Shown here: positions 37,701 to 42,827 of the stretch, in pieces
How the letters are laid out: each line of letters opens with the position of its first letter
Numbering within the stretch: the first letter of the stretch is position 1
NCBI RefSeq assembly: GCF_902459465.1
Contig: NC_047083.1
Coordinates: forward strand, 6,687,526-6,751,525
DNA length: 64,000 bases
From: Asterias rubens
Taxonomy: Eukaryota; Echinodermata; Asteroidea; Forcipulatida; Asteriidae
Reading direction: 5' to 3'
The notes under the pieces: model-generated
The model's database searches: none
The model's input: the letters and a program-made list of their open reading frames with translations, nothing else
What the model was told of the DNA's origin: nothing
Position numbers and translations under genes: made by a program

Positions 37701-40700
37701 GTATTAATTGAAAAACTAAATCAGAATTTATTTTAAGTGTTTATCTTATTTCAGCTCTCACAGCCTGTAAGTTCTACTTATCTTGACCAGTATTTTGACT
37801 TTACGTGTTTACTTTATTTCAGGCGTTACATCTGCCTCACCAACTAATGCAGGAGTTACCTTTACCAAGCCAAGTCCCGCACAAGGTGAGAATAAACTAT
37901 ACTTGGCTGGCTTGACCTATTTTGGGGTCAGTATGACCCAGATGCTGTGCAAAACTGATCCAAAATAATCTTTACCACTATCTTGACCTGAAGTGTTATC
38001 TTCATTGCAGCCATTACAGATGCCCTGTCAAATACCGCAGGACTTACCGTAACCGAGCCAAGTCCCGCCCAAGGTAAGAATAAACTATACTTAAAAGGAT
38101 TGACCTATTTCTAGATGAGTATGACCCGGACTATGTTTCAAATTGATCAGACTGAGAACAATTATAATATACCCACCAGTATCTTGACTATTGTTTTTAC
38201 TTTCAGCTGTTACAGATGCTCTGTCAACTACTGCAGGAGTTACCGTAACCAAGCCAAGTCCCGCATATACTTGGAGGGCCTGACTTAATATTTATTAATC
38301 AGTTTGACCCAGACTATGTGTCAAATTGTTTAGAAAACAATATAATATAATATCCACCAGTATCTTGACTACACGCGTTTACTTTATTTTAGCTGGTTCG
38401 TCTGCCTCACTATCTACTGCAGGAGTTACCGTAACCGAGCCAAGTTCCACACAAGGTGAGAACAAACTGTACTTTGAAAGCTTGACCTATTTCTTGGTCA
38501 ATGATCCGGAATTTGTGTCAAACGTACCAATATAATTCACCAGTATCTTGACTACACGCGTTTACTTTATTTCAGCCGTTACATCAGCCCCACCAACTAC
38601 TGCAGGAGTTACCGTAACCAAGTCAAGTCCCACACAAGGTGAGAACAAACTATACATGGACGGCCTGACCTATTTCTTTATCAGTTAGACCCGGAACCTG
38701 TAACCTGTGGCAAAAGGTTCAGAAAACAATATATATCGACCAATATTTTGACTATAAGTTTTTACTTTCAGCCGTTACAGATGCCCCACCAACTACTGCA
38801 GGAGTTACCGTAACCGAGCCAGGTCCCACACAAGGTGAGAACAAACTATACATGGACGGCCTGACCTATTTCTTTATCAGTTAGACCCGGAACCTGTAAC
38901 CTGTGGCAAAAGGTTCAGAAAACAATATATATCGACCAATATTTTGACTATAAGTTTTTACTTTCAGCCGTTACAGATGCCCCACCAACTACTGCAGGAG
39001 TTACCGTAACCAAGTCAAGTCCCACACAAGGTGAGAACAAACTACACATGGAGGGCCTGACCTATTTCTTTATCAGTTAGACCCGGAACCTGTAACCTGT
39101 GGCAAAAGGTTCAGAAAACAATATATATCGACCAATATTTTGACTATAAGTTTTTACTTTCAGCCGTTACAGATGCCCCACCAACTACTGCAGGAGTTAC
39201 CGTAACCGAGCCAGGTCCCACACAAGGTGAGAACAAACTATACATGGACGGCCTGACCTATTTCTTTATCAGTTAGACCCGGAACCTGTAACCTGTGGCA
39301 AAAGGTTCAGAAAACAATATATATCGACCAATATTTTGACTATAAGTTTTTACTTTCAGCCGTTACAGATGCCCCACCAACTACTGCAGGAGTTACCGTA
39401 ACCAAGTCAAGTCCCACACAAGGTGAGAACAAACTACACATGGAGGGCCTGACCTATTTCTTTATCAGTTAGACCCGGAACCTGTAACCTGTGGCAAAAG
39501 GTTCAGAAAACAATATATATCGACCAATATTTTGACTATAAGTTTTTACTTTCAGCCGTTACAGATGCCCCACCAACTACTGCAGGAGTTACCGTAACCG
39601 AGCCAGGTCCCACACAAGGTGAGAACAAACTACACATGGAGGGCCTGACCTATTTCTTTATCAGTTAGACCCGGAACCTGTAACCTGTGGCAAATTGTTT
39701 AGAAAACAATATATATCGACCAATATTTTGACTATAAGTTTTTACTTTACTTATAGTCAAGATACTGATATAATTATGTATATCAGTATCTTGACTATAA
39801 GTTTTACTCTTTATTTTAGCCGGTACATCTGCCTCACCAACTACTGCAGGAGTCACCATAACCAAGTCAAGTCCCACACAAGGTCAGAATAAACTATTAC
39901 TTGGAGTGCCTGACCTATTTTGGGGTCAGTATGACCCGGAGGTGGAATCAGTGCGAAACTGACCCCAAAATAATCCTCACCAGTATCTTGACTATAAGTT
40001 TTAACCTTATTTTAGGTTTTACCCGGATCCGGAGCCTGACCACTTTTTGGTTCAGTGTGACCAATAATCTGTGTTAAAGTGACCCAGAAATGGCTAAAAA
40101 TAACGCAGGGTCCGACTTAAAATTCCATCCATTAACCCTCTTCCTGGGACAGCCTAAAGTTTAAAGAGTTTTGGGGCAAATCCCATCAGTAATTTGACAA
40201 TAAGATTTCGGTTTATTTTTGAAGTGGCAGATGACCCAACTACTGACGAAGCAGCTGTTAAGGCAGAGAAAATACAAACAAAGAGTGAGGATAATCTTGT
40301 TACGACAGTGGATACGCCTTTGGCCACCTGTAACATAAAAGTCATCTCGAACTACAATTTACATGATTGTTGTACATTAATTGCACAATAGCTGGACGAT
40401 GTACACTTCGACCGACATTTTATTTCGAACATTATTTAGTTCCCGGAAATATTATTTCATTCCCTCGAATTACTATTTCGTTCCCCAAAAATATTATTTT
40501 GCGCCCCAAAATATTATTTTGTTCCCTCGAAATTTAAATTTGTTCCCTCAAAATATTAGTTAATTTCAGCTAACTCTGCGTGAAAAGATTTTAAAAGTTT
40601 CATGATTTTTGTTTTCAGTTGTCGATTACCCCGAGTTCCTGTCAGGATACTACAACCGCATATACAAAGGTAGCTCCATTGGGAACCCCGACCCTCTATC

Positions 40701-40902
40701 AACTGAAGTAGCTTGGAACCTCAAGAGGTGTGCCGCACATTGCGTCGTACATGATCTGTGCTACATCTTTGACTTTTCACCGAGAACAGGCAGATGTCAT
40801 CTCTATAAACTGCTCGACAAAGTTATCCCGAAACCTGACAGCGACTTCTTTATCTATGAATTGGCAAAATGTCTCTCTAAGCTATCTATTTGTAAGAACT
40901 AA
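13605..40902 (+). CDS. Secreted two-domain F-type lectin with mucin-like mini-exon stalk and PAN/Apple domain (whole locus, spliced)
   Basis: Exons read by eye: 13605-13761, 25991-26098, 27372-27467, 28273-28512, 35208-35312, 36249-36338, 37154-37384, ten usable 63-nt mini-exons from 37823 to 39882, 40225-40329 and 40619-40902. All junctions are phase 1 and keep one open frame of about 670 residues. Order: signal peptide, F-type lectin domain 1, F-type lectin domain 2, Thr/Pro/Ser stalk, linker, PAN/Apple-like domain, stop TAA at 40900. Both lectin domains show PWWR-[VL]-D, a CC pair, the NQQCG strand and the KYVSLDI strand typical of the fucolectin/FTP fold. F-type lectins are glycan-binding proteins, often soluble and immune-related in invertebrates; a surface or secreted recognition role is inferred. 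Intron 1 (12.2 kb) and the 28513-35207 intron are filled with repeats. Exon use in the stalk cannot be proved without RNA. Confidence 0.82.
14495..14800 (+). mobile_element. tRNA-type SINE
   Basis: GTGTGGGTTCGAGTCACACT (box B), CCCTAAGCAAGACACTTCAC, GTATGGACTGTAAAATGGGG. The same body occurs on the opposite strand at about 43740-44090. Confidence 0.65.
15440..15643 (-). mobile_element. Truncated family A MITE relative
   Basis: CACACTGTGCAACAAGGGTG, a T-run, TTGACAATTATCGAAATTTTCC and AGTGCCTTTAAC: the complementary end of the family. Confidence 0.5.
15903..16260 (+). mobile_element. Leucine-headed tRNA SINE with an insertion in its head
   Basis: GGGGTGTCGTGGCCGAGGGG at the left; box B GGTTCGAATCCCGGTCG only at 16045; then CAAGACACTTAACCATTGCT, CCCAGGGGTAAAATGGGTAC and GGGAGCTGAGATGGTTTAAG. 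About 80 bp of foreign sequence separates box A from box B. Confidence 0.7.
16664..16850. mobile_element. MITE, GGCCCAATTTCATAAAGCCT family
   Basis: TGGCCCAATTTCATAAAGCC at the left, TTTTCTGCTAAACAGATGAAGG near the right end. Related TTGCTTAGC-rich sequence at 5268-5590, 35990-36050 and 42450-42530. Confidence 0.55.
16920..17330 (+). repeat. Minisatellite of CTTGGAACGTAAGCGTAGCT-type units
   Basis: About a dozen imperfect units of roughly 20-50 bp (GAACGTAAGCGTAGCTGCGT and GACTCGGAATTGAAAGCGTA variants). Frames on the - strand are repeat by-products. Confidence 0.8.
18080..18255. other. Short GC-rich island of unknown nature
   Basis: About 175 bp clearly richer in GC than its surroundings (GGGATTACACCTCCAGCCCC, GCACCGATGGCTCCACGCCG). 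Open on the - strand but without recognisable protein or RNA resemblance. Possibly a fragment of an unlisted repeat or a structured RNA. Confidence 0.3.
18556..20656. mobile_element. Fold-back-like element rich in degenerate TTCGTAAGC/GCGAATG repeats
   Basis: The left end 18556-18690 (ATGCTACTCTCACACTTTGG, GCGAATATTCTTGCGAATAT...) is matched by the complement of 20522-20656 over more than 100 bp, about 85% by eye. Further copies of the right-arm module (GAGGTCGAGGGACGACCAAG...; ATTCGCCACA) occur at about 19545-19740 and 20265-20405, and a terminal-like TGTGAGAGTAGCATT at 19883. Between them are dozens of 10-20 bp imperfect units of the type TTCGTAAGCATTGGTAAGC on both strands. Open frames inside are by-products. 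A separate palindromic MITE is nested at 19984-20184. Confidence 0.65.
19984..20184. mobile_element. Palindromic MITE, AAGCCCGGTTCATACTTCCT family
   Basis: Perfect terminal inverted repeats of about 35 bp (AAGCCCGGTTCATACTTCCT, then GCGAATGCG units). Other copies: 36788-36957 (diverged) and a 5' fragment at 60522-60640. Confidence 0.8.
21752..22120. mobile_element. TTAA MITE, diverged family A relative
   Basis: TTAAAGCCATTGGACACTTT to GTGTACAATGGCTTTAA with the shared GTGAAAATTTAGGCTCAATC core. Confidence 0.7.
22121..25315. other. Lectin intron 1, distal part: no gene recognised
   Basis: Holds CRE-like TGACGTCAT near 22741 and CAAGATGGCGGCC with TGATGACGTCA near 23172, a 36-bp palindrome at 23738-23773 (ATAATGTTCGTCTCAGG centre) and a duplicated GACCCTAGCAG-GTC segment at 23950 and 24105. 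A - strand frame at 25081-24809 has no known motif. Confidence 0.4.
25316..25526. repeat. Palindromic MITE-like repeat
   Basis: The left half holds TATCGGTAAA, GAAATATTGACTG, GGGGCACAGTTAAAA and GGTGATGCCAAAACCATG. The right half holds the same blocks inverted, in reverse order. Confidence 0.65.
25991..26098 (+). CDS. Exon 2: N-terminal part of F-type lectin domain 1
   Basis: Acceptor TTTATAG and donor ACTG/GTAAGA; phase 1 in and out, 36 codons. It encodes the first strands, with the GKSASQ start and the AAKGVDG turn that correspond to the GKPASQS and KAVDGN signatures of fucolectins. A TTAA-type MITE begins 10 bp after the donor (26108). Confidence 0.8.
26108..26498. mobile_element. Family C MITE in lectin intron 2
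   Basis: TTAAAGGGACACGTTGCCTT to AAGGCAACGTGTCCCTTTAA, 391 bp; starts 10 bp after lectin exon 2. Confidence 0.85.
26699..26959. mobile_element. GC-rich MITE, TGGGTGCG family, second copy
   Basis: TGGGTGCGTTCGTTTATATA to ATCGAACGCACCCA; the body matches 6842-7065 with a small extra segment. Confidence 0.75.
27372..27467 (+). CDS. Exon 3: core of F-type lectin domain 1
   Basis: Acceptor GACAG, donor TGTTGTG/GTAACT, phase 1 to 1, 32 codons. It contains PFPWWRVDMD, the NIT sequon and LRTDSCC. The paired cysteines and the PWWRVD strand are diagnostic of the family. The canonical R-x-D-C-C-G-x-R sugar-binding segment is altered: RTD is shifted by one residue and the second Arg is missing, so classical fucose binding is doubtful. 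A palindromic repeat starts 20 bp after the donor. Confidence 0.82.
27487..27610. repeat. Palindromic repeat, AGGTGGCAGCAGAC family
   Basis: GGGAGACTTTTCGACGCTAG ... CACCAAAAGTCTCGGATCCC. Same family at 43018-43180 and fragments at 11640-11690, 28650-28690 and 63366-63425. Lies 20 bp after lectin exon 3. Confidence 0.65.
27725..27790 (-). mobile_element. tRNA-type SINE head fragment
   Basis: The - strand reads GGTCGTGGGTTCGAATCCCA then CTTGAGTAATATGCCTGTGG, as in the copies at 61190 and 61640. Confidence 0.55.
28273..28512 (+). CDS. Exon 4: C-terminal part of F-type lectin domain 1
   Basis: Acceptor ACACTAG, donor TTCAG/GTACTA, phase 1 to 1, 80 codons. It carries an NVT sequon, NQQCG, a second Cys in the NCDP strand, KYVSLDI and the closing AEVTVEN strand, all matching the second half of an F-type lectin. 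It is colinear with exon 7 of domain 2, showing that the two domains arose by duplication of a three-exon unit. Confidence 0.85.
29165..29400 (-). mobile_element. tRNA-type SINE, second family
   Basis: The - strand reads GGGCTAGATAGCTCAGTTGG, TCGAGCGCCGGCACGTTAAT, GTTGGTTCCAATCCCACTCT, a near-complete tRNA-like head followed by GGGTGTGATCCCTG-type body. A copy lies at 52476-52680. Confidence 0.7.
29591..31498 (+). pseudogene. Decayed repeat-associated protein gene, 5' part (interrupted by the DIRS-type element)
   Basis: Frame pieces: 29591-30236, 30430-30490 (HEWQTLLTVLKQ-type), 31086-31445. Recognisable phrases include SSQEEGDTEMILHSIEAVRREATELH followed, after a frame change, by IQSPDTNVIG, then ALGAAKA at the insertion site. 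These belong to a multicopy protein family in marine invertebrate genomes with an HEEADTRLILHA core and an ALPGFHAFTGCD end. I know the family only as uncharacterised and probably transposon-borne. Several stops and shifts; a SINE fragment sits at 30630-30770. Confidence 0.55.
30622..30772 (+). mobile_element. 5'-truncated SINE
   Basis: GGCTGTATACTCCCCAACAG ... GAAGCGCTTTGGGACGCC ... GCGCTATATAAAAAAGGGTT and an ATT-rich tail: the 3' part of the leucine-headed SINE family, inserted in the decayed gene. Confidence 0.7.
31591..31880. repeat. Internal 50-bp inverted repeat at the 3' end of the DIRS-type element
   Basis: The arm 31591-31640 (ACCCCAAAGTAGTGTGGGTG...TGTAGAGC) and the arm 31830-31880 are nearly perfect reverse complements around about 190 bp. 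The phrase GAGCGAATACTACAATTGCA occurs both at 31636 and at 32125. Inverted plus repeated terminal motifs like this are what DIRS elements use for their inverted ends and internal complementary region. Confidence 0.7.
31911..32127 (-). mobile_element. tRNA-type SINE fragment inside the DIRS-type element
   Basis: On the - strand it reads CCCAGGGGTAAATGGGTACG... GGGAGCTGAGATGGTTTAAG ... AAAGCGCTATATAAAAATCG, the body and 3' end of the SINE that also occurs at 15903, 30630 and 58090. It splits the phrase CTTACCTGTA/GAGCGAATACTA, which is intact at 31625-31650. Confidence 0.7.
32463..33165 (-). pseudogene. Tyrosine recombinase of the DIRS-type element (frameshifted)
   Basis: Reads GTVRNYRSAIAAIHPRF, NQLIKGMFVTRPPERK and FLLAVATSRRRSELHTL (first catalytic Arg in box I) in frame 33165-32614. 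The C-terminal part lies in another frame, 32708-32463: CTISRWIV, PLADITKVACWKCPNTF and EHYLKDVLQ, where the Tyr of HYLKDV is the expected nucleophile. In CTISRW a His expected in this motif is Cys. One frameshift near 32700 separates the two parts, so the enzyme is dead. Confidence 0.8.
33230..33545 (-). pseudogene. Reverse transcriptase palm/thumb remnants of the DIRS-type element
   Basis: In one frame a SLDLKDAYLHVPVRPEHHKF-type stretch (first catalytic Asp region) is readable. It then jumps after about 15 residues to EKSHLIPSQVPTFLGASLDL, which in intact elements lies well downstream. The segment with the Y-x-D-D catalytic pair is therefore deleted. GLMASMVDLVNF follows, then sequence that joins the recombinase, so RNase H is also gone. 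Confidence 0.7.
33558..34463 (-). pseudogene. DIRS-type gag C-terminus and reverse transcriptase N-terminus
   Basis: 301 codons. The first half is basic and proline-rich. The second half reads GRGYALEFTRTPPP, then GFMSTFFLTPKKEAGVWRPIFNLKPLNKFI, the fingers region of DIRS/Ngaro-type reverse transcriptases. A stop follows directly (GLY then TGA), so the polymerase is cut before the palm. Confidence 0.75.
34507..34800 (-). pseudogene. Gag-like frame of the DIRS-type element
   Basis: Acidic N-terminus (DSADSANEEDELVSS) and a following basic segment. It sits upstream of the RT frame in the place of DIRS gag and ends at a stop after 97 codons where the frame shifts into 34463-33558. Identified by position, not by motif. 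Confidence 0.45.
35099..35160 (+). pseudogene. Same decayed gene, 3' part after the insertion
   Basis: Reads CCAAAGCTGCAGCC... = KAAALPGFHAFT, a stop, then ADPTGKFAEKG. It continues the frame broken at 31498 and ends about 50 bp before lectin exon 5. Confidence 0.6.
35208..35312 (+). CDS. Exon 5: N-terminal part of F-type lectin domain 2
   Basis: The acceptor must be CTCCAG at 35207. The stronger-looking TTTACAG at 35221 would put a stop in frame. 35 codons, containing GGKTSQS and MAIDGN, homologous to exon 2. It ends in ACTG followed by GCAAGT, so the intron is of the GC-AG class. The exon lies only about 110 bp downstream of the end of the DIRS-bearing element. Confidence 0.75.
35410..35794. 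mobile_element. Family C MITE in lectin intron 5
   Basis: TTAAAGGGACACGTTGCCTT to GGCAGCATGTCCCTTTAA, 385 bp. Confidence 0.85.
36249..36338 (+). CDS. Exon 6: core of F-type lectin domain 2
   Basis: Acceptor ACTTTCAG, donor TGCTGCA/GTAAGT, phase 1 to 1, 30 codons. It encodes KPWWRLDLGEEH and an NVT sequon, then AFCC. The CC pair is conserved, but the Arg-x-Asp of sugar-binding F-type lectins is absent (PEAFCC). Confidence 0.82.
36443..36790. mobile_element. TTAA MITE family A copy
   Basis: TTAAAGGTTCTGGACACCTT to AGTGTCCAGTGCCTTTAA. It shares its right TTAA with a different MITE starting at 36788. Confidence 0.82.
36788..36957. mobile_element. Second copy of the AAGCCCGGTTCATACTTCCT MITE
   Basis: Begins at the TTAA that ends the adjacent MITE (36787-36790) and ends CGCAGGAAGTGAGACCCGGG. 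The inverted ends are diverged, and an internal CGGGCTTTA suggests rearrangement. Confidence 0.65.
37154..37384 (+). CDS. Exon 7: C-terminal part of F-type lectin domain 2
   Basis: Acceptor CAAAAAAG (weak pyrimidine tract), donor GAAG/GTGAGA, phase 1 to 1, 77 codons. It contains RAGVNLT, ENQQCG, a Cys in MCDPP, KYVSLDI and the closing ITEVTVE strand, closely matching exon 4. An extra Cys (DKCLPE) marks the boundary to the stalk. Confidence 0.85.
37823..37885 (+). CDS. Mini-exon R1 of the mucin-like stalk
   Basis: 63 nt, phase 1 to 1; acceptor TATTTCAG, donor CAAG/GTGAGA. It encodes a 21-residue Thr/Ser/Pro-rich unit of the form VTSASPTNAGVTFTKPSPAQ, a substrate type for O-glycosylation. Confidence 0.72.
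38011..38073 (+). CDS. Mini-exon R2 of the mucin-like stalk
   Basis: 63 nt, acceptor ATTGCAG, donor CAAG/GTAAGA, phase 1 to 1. Same 21-residue unit with a TEPSPAQ ending. Confidence 0.72.
38207..38281 (+). pseudogene. Mini-exon R3, donor deleted
   Basis: The acceptor TTTCAG and the first 57 nt match the other stalk units, but the segment holding the exon end and the splice donor (CAAGGTGAGAAYAAAC in its neighbours) is missing. Exon sequence runs directly into the intron-like TATACTTGG and reaches a stop. Because every stalk exon is symmetric in phase, skipping R3 does no harm to the frame. Confidence 0.7.
38393..38455 (+). CDS. Mini-exon R4 of the mucin-like stalk
   Basis: 63 nt, acceptor TATTTTAG, donor CAAG/GTGAGA. 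Unit of the form AGSSASLSTAGVTVTEPSSTQ. Confidence 0.72.
38576..38638 (+). CDS. Mini-exon R5 of the mucin-like stalk
   Basis: 63 nt, acceptor TATTTCAG, donor CAAG/GTGAGA. TKSSPTQ ending. It precedes the exact 196-bp array and shares its downstream intron sequence. Confidence 0.74.
38772..38834 (+). CDS. Mini-exon R6 (array unit, EPG type)
   Basis: 63 nt, phase 1 to 1, acceptor CTTTCAG, donor CAAG/GTGAGA. First unit of the 196-bp array, with a TEPGPTQ ending. Confidence 0.75.
38968..39030 (+). CDS. Mini-exon R7 (array unit, KSS type)
   Basis: Exactly 196 bp after R6, with the same acceptor and donor and a TKSSPTQ ending. Confidence 0.75.
39164..39226 (+). CDS. Mini-exon R8 (array unit, EPG type)
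   Basis: Exactly 196 bp after R7; TEPGPTQ ending, matching R6 across both exon and following intron. Confidence 0.75.
39360..39422 (+). CDS. Mini-exon R9 (array unit, KSS type)
   Basis: Exactly 196 bp after R8; TKSSPTQ ending, matching R7 across both exon and following intron. Confidence 0.75.
39556..39618 (+). CDS. Mini-exon R10 (array unit, EPG type)
   Basis: Exactly 196 bp after R9; TEPGPTQ ending. Its downstream intron carries the CACATGGAGG variant otherwise seen after KSS units, so the boundary is a recombinant. Confidence 0.75.
39749..39802. repeat. Perfect inverted repeat at the 3' edge of the stalk array
   Basis: Arms 39749-39770 and 39781-39802 are reverse complements (ACTTATAGTCAAGATACTGA and its complement) around a 10-nt AT loop. 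The right arm is the normal pre-acceptor sequence of the stalk introns and the left arm is an inverted copy of it. Confidence 0.85.
39820..39882 (+). CDS. Mini-exon R11 of the mucin-like stalk
   Basis: 63 nt, acceptor TATTTTAG, donor CAAG/GTCAGA, a weaker donor than its neighbours. Ends in TKSSPTQ. It lies just after an inverted repeat that closes the array. Confidence 0.65.
40225..40329 (+). CDS. Linker exon between stalk and PAN/Apple domain
   Basis: Acceptor TTTTTGAAG, donor ACCT/GTAACA, 105 nt, phase 1 to 1. It encodes an acidic and Lys-rich 35-residue segment (starts VADDPTTDEAAVKAEK) with no recognised domain. The phase fits both neighbours, but the donor is weak and no homology supports it. 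Confidence 0.5.
40619..40902 (+). CDS. Last coding exon: PAN/Apple-like domain and stop
   Basis: Acceptor TGTTTTCAG at 40618, reading phase 1, 94 codons to TAA at 40900. The cysteine pattern KRCAAHC...HDLCYIFDF...GRCHLYK followed by PDSDFFIYE is what PAN/Apple modules show (paired Cys helix, C-x-x-F-x-F strand, C-x-L strand). PAN domains mediate protein or carbohydrate contacts. No transmembrane segment or GPI signal follows, so the product looks secreted. Confidence 0.75.
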
Positions 40903-41036
40903 CAAGGGAAAAGCTAAAAAAAAATTTTTTTTTCAATCCTTAAAGCTATACAAAAACTAACGAAAATATTTCGTTGTGTGCCTGGTTAATTGGCGTTAAA
41001 GGGCGTGGCAATAATAATAATAAGCAACTGTGCTTC

Positions 41037-41042
41037 AATAAA
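41037..41042 (+). terminator. Polyadenylation signal AATAAA of the lectin gene
   Basis: Canonical AATAAA 135 bp after the stop codon at 40902, the first one on the + strand. Confidence 0.5.
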
Positions 41043-41933
41043 ACAGAATGAACGTCTGATCAGTTTTCTGACATTCGTGGGTCCTTACGGGAAGGTTAAA
41101 AACTGCATTGAATTCGGGAACGTGTTTTTTGCGGGGTTAATTCCAGCACAAAATTCTGCCGACAACTTTCTGTCACTGTGACGAAATGTGCATTGAAGAA
41201 GCGCATATTCTACAGCCTTACGCCCCTTTTCCGGGCACATGACGGTTTGATTTGAAAGATTGGTAAATTCATGTACAGTAAGACGTTTTTAATCAATTAA
41301 GGTTCCTAACTCTTTGTTTTCTCTTGAAAATAGCGATCCAGTGAAACAGTTAAAGGATTTTGTTAATCGTAGTTATCTTAAGTCTGCAGCTGTTACCGTT
41401 TACAAAAGCGACAATTTAACCGCTTAGCCCATAATACGTGTTTTTTTTTAGATTAACTATTTTTGACACAATATTATTTTTAGGACAGTAATAAAAGTCT
41501 TACTTAAAGTCTCATTGAGACACTTTTAATTGCCAAGTTATAATTTGAATATTTACACTGAAAAGAACAATTATATTTTGATAACCCTTCGTAAAAATTA
41601 TCATCAGGAAGTTGTTGAAATCAGAAACTTAATCACCCTCATGCTGTGAAACCCCCAAAAGGATCTTTCTATCGTTGTCTTATTGTGCAGTGCACTTCTA
41701 AGAAGCCTTAAGCCTGCACTCTAAATAAAAGAAATCTGGGTCAGAATTTACCCGGATCAGGCGTCTCGTAGAGCTTGAGCCATTTCTGAGTCAGTAAGAC
41801 CCCGAATCTTCGTCAATATTACCAACAAATGGGTCAAACCGACTCGGAATCCAACTTAAAAACCACCCTCTGTGCTAGCCCGACCCGGAAACTGGACAAG
41901 CCCTAATTGGACCCGGAATCCGAGTCAATTCTA
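41043..41933. other. Downstream of the lectin gene: repeat sequence
   Basis: 41730-41930 carries the GGTCAG...GACCCGGAATC repeat that also occurs at 40015-40140, at 46015-46170 and within the stalk introns. No gene seen. Confidence 0.45.
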
Positions 41934-42117
41934 GACTTGATTCAAGTCCCGTTCTCGTGCGAAAGGTCCCTATATTATATATCCACAGTCAAAATGAAGC
42001 TACGTTGGTCCCGAGAATGGACCCGGGCGGCACAGGTTGGGGAGTTTACTGATGTTAGGCGATGGGACTGAAAATAAAAGGACTCTCACGGGATTGGAAC
42101 TTGAGTCAAGTCTAGGT
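41934..42117. mobile_element. Short non-autonomous relative of the 31499-35098 element
   Basis: It starts TAGACTTGATTCAAGTCCCG and ends with the complement (TTGAGTCAAGTCTA); total about 182 bp. Its left end matches the left end of the 3.6-kb element for more than 45 bp (through GGTCCCTA...ATATA) and its right end matches that element's right end. Flanks share GTCAATT, a likely target duplication. No coding sequence. Confidence 0.7.
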
Positions 42118-42827
42118 CAATTATGATTCGTTTTTTTTATAGAATGTGTAATTTGTTGCCACTTTTTTTTCTGATCTGAACATAATGACTACAGTGAGAA
42201 CTGGTTTTGCATAGCTAGTATTTAAATAGTCATATCAGTCAAACGTATTAGGAGCAGCACTTTTAACACTATAGTTCTGTCACTTTTGAAGTGCCACCAT
42301 TTGATGTAACTTTTAAACAAATTAATTATTGTTGTGGTACTTTAACGTTGTTTACATTGACAAAGTCATTACAGTGTTTCGCGTTTTCTACGCTGTTCAT
42401 AAAAAAATACCAACTGCTAGACCTTGTTTAAAAGCAGAAACAAGTTACCACTAGTGCTACTTTCTGCTTAGCATTATAGAGTATTCTTTTCTGAGCAAAC
42501 AGCTTAACACGAAATTGGGCGCAAATCATATTGCAAGTAGTTTAGTAAAAAAAAAAGTATAGCTTTAAAAGTGTCATTTATAAGATATAATTGCGTTCAT
42601 CATTAGTATGCAGAAATGCAGTATAAAAAACAGGCGTCTCTTTTTTGGCGCGCTTAAAGTGGGGTCCGAAAACGAACAGTTAAACAAAAAGTAATATTCA
42701 ATCAAATTTTCGAATGTCAATAGAACATGAAAAAAATGTTTTTGGTGTTGTTTTGCTCGAAAAACCTATGTTAATAAGGTGTATCTATAATTTGTCCTAG
42801 GCATGATACATAAAGCCTGTCTTTGAC

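Larger units (their letters stand above)
38772..39752 (+). repeat. 196-bp tandem array of exon plus intron
   Basis: Five successive units with acceptors spaced exactly 196 bp apart (exon starts 38772, 38968, 39164, 39360, 39556). Each is a 63-nt exon and a 133-nt intron. Variants alternate (EPG, KSS, EPG, KSS, EPG), which gives a 392-bp higher-order period. Near-identity of the introns shows recent amplification. The older flanking units R1-R5 and R11 have diverged spacing. Confidence 0.9.

Noticed and set aside
37755..37766. 12-nt micro-exon between lectin exon 7 and stalk exon R1 (TTTCAG / GTAAGT)
   Set aside because: Splice sites are good, but the surrounding sequence is a remnant of a stalk unit; skipping it keeps frame and unit structure, so it was left out.
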